From contig DYNE01000003.1 in NCBI GenBank assembly GCA_020721225.1, forward strand, positions 26,395 through 90,394: 64,000 nucleotides of DNA, written 5' to 3'. A program made the translations under genes and the position numbers. Positions 63,831 through 64,000 of the stretch are shown one piece after another; positions within the stretch are counted from its first letter, which is position 1, and every line of letters starts with the position of its first letter. Source of the DNA: Pelodictyon luteolum. Lineage in GTDB: Bacteria; Bacteroidota; Chlorobiia; Chlorobiales; Chlorobiaceae. Under the pieces are notes generated by a model, which was not told the origin of the DNA, made no database searches, and saw only the letters and a program-made list of their open reading frames with translations.

Positions 63831-64000
63831 GGTTTTCAGCAGAAGTGAAGCGCCGCAGATATAGGTGATCAGGGGACGGCAGTTATATGCAGAGTTCAGA
63901 CGGTTCAGTTCCTTCGCATAGAGAAGTCTGGTACTGATCGGCGCTTTAATCCGAAGTTCCCCATAATAAAAAACAGTAACTCATTACAGTACAATCAAAA

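Overview
This 64 kb window has the gene content and codon style of a green sulfur bacterium (Chlorobiaceae, Chlorobium/Pelodictyon-like; inferred from a bacteriochlorophyll/chlorophyll synthase, a single-chain PFOR and a nifH-I1-I2-D-K-E-N-B cluster). Most of it is ordinary core genome: xer recombinase, HPF, hprK, an oligopeptide ABC transporter, ruvB, pyruvate:ferredoxin oxidoreductase, rlmB, gcvH/gcvPA, dapA, recN, tatA, psd, tilS, rnhA, rpmB, bchG/chlG, trpD and a lipid/glycan modification cluster. The right half holds cydDC, a sulfur block (thiSGHF plus metB-like, metY and DUF4395-like genes), a molybdenum operon (TonB receptor-modA-modB-modE-moaA, with no modC seen) and the nif operon. 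I did not find a convincing wholly new multi-gene system, a CRISPR array, a prophage, an rRNA or a tRNA. The observations most worth a second look are: (1) a ModE-operator-like palindrome directly upstream of the TonB receptor-modAB-modE-moaA operon, suggesting TonB-dependent Mo-oxyanion uptake; (2) an unannotated small transcription unit (32-aa ORF plus terminator) at 44330-44540; (3) a candidate ncRNA unit and about 1 kb of orphan DNA upstream of nifH, beside a strong sigma-54 promoter match; (4) a decayed copy of the 3' end of the flavin-reductase-like gene at about 33980-34075; (5) a 140-bp inverted-repeat element at 14732-14871 with motifs shared with a G-rich intergenic tract at 38097-38200; (6) a hybrid kinase whose frame stays open upstream of its first ATG without a usual start codon. 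All calls come from reading the sequence; no database search was run.
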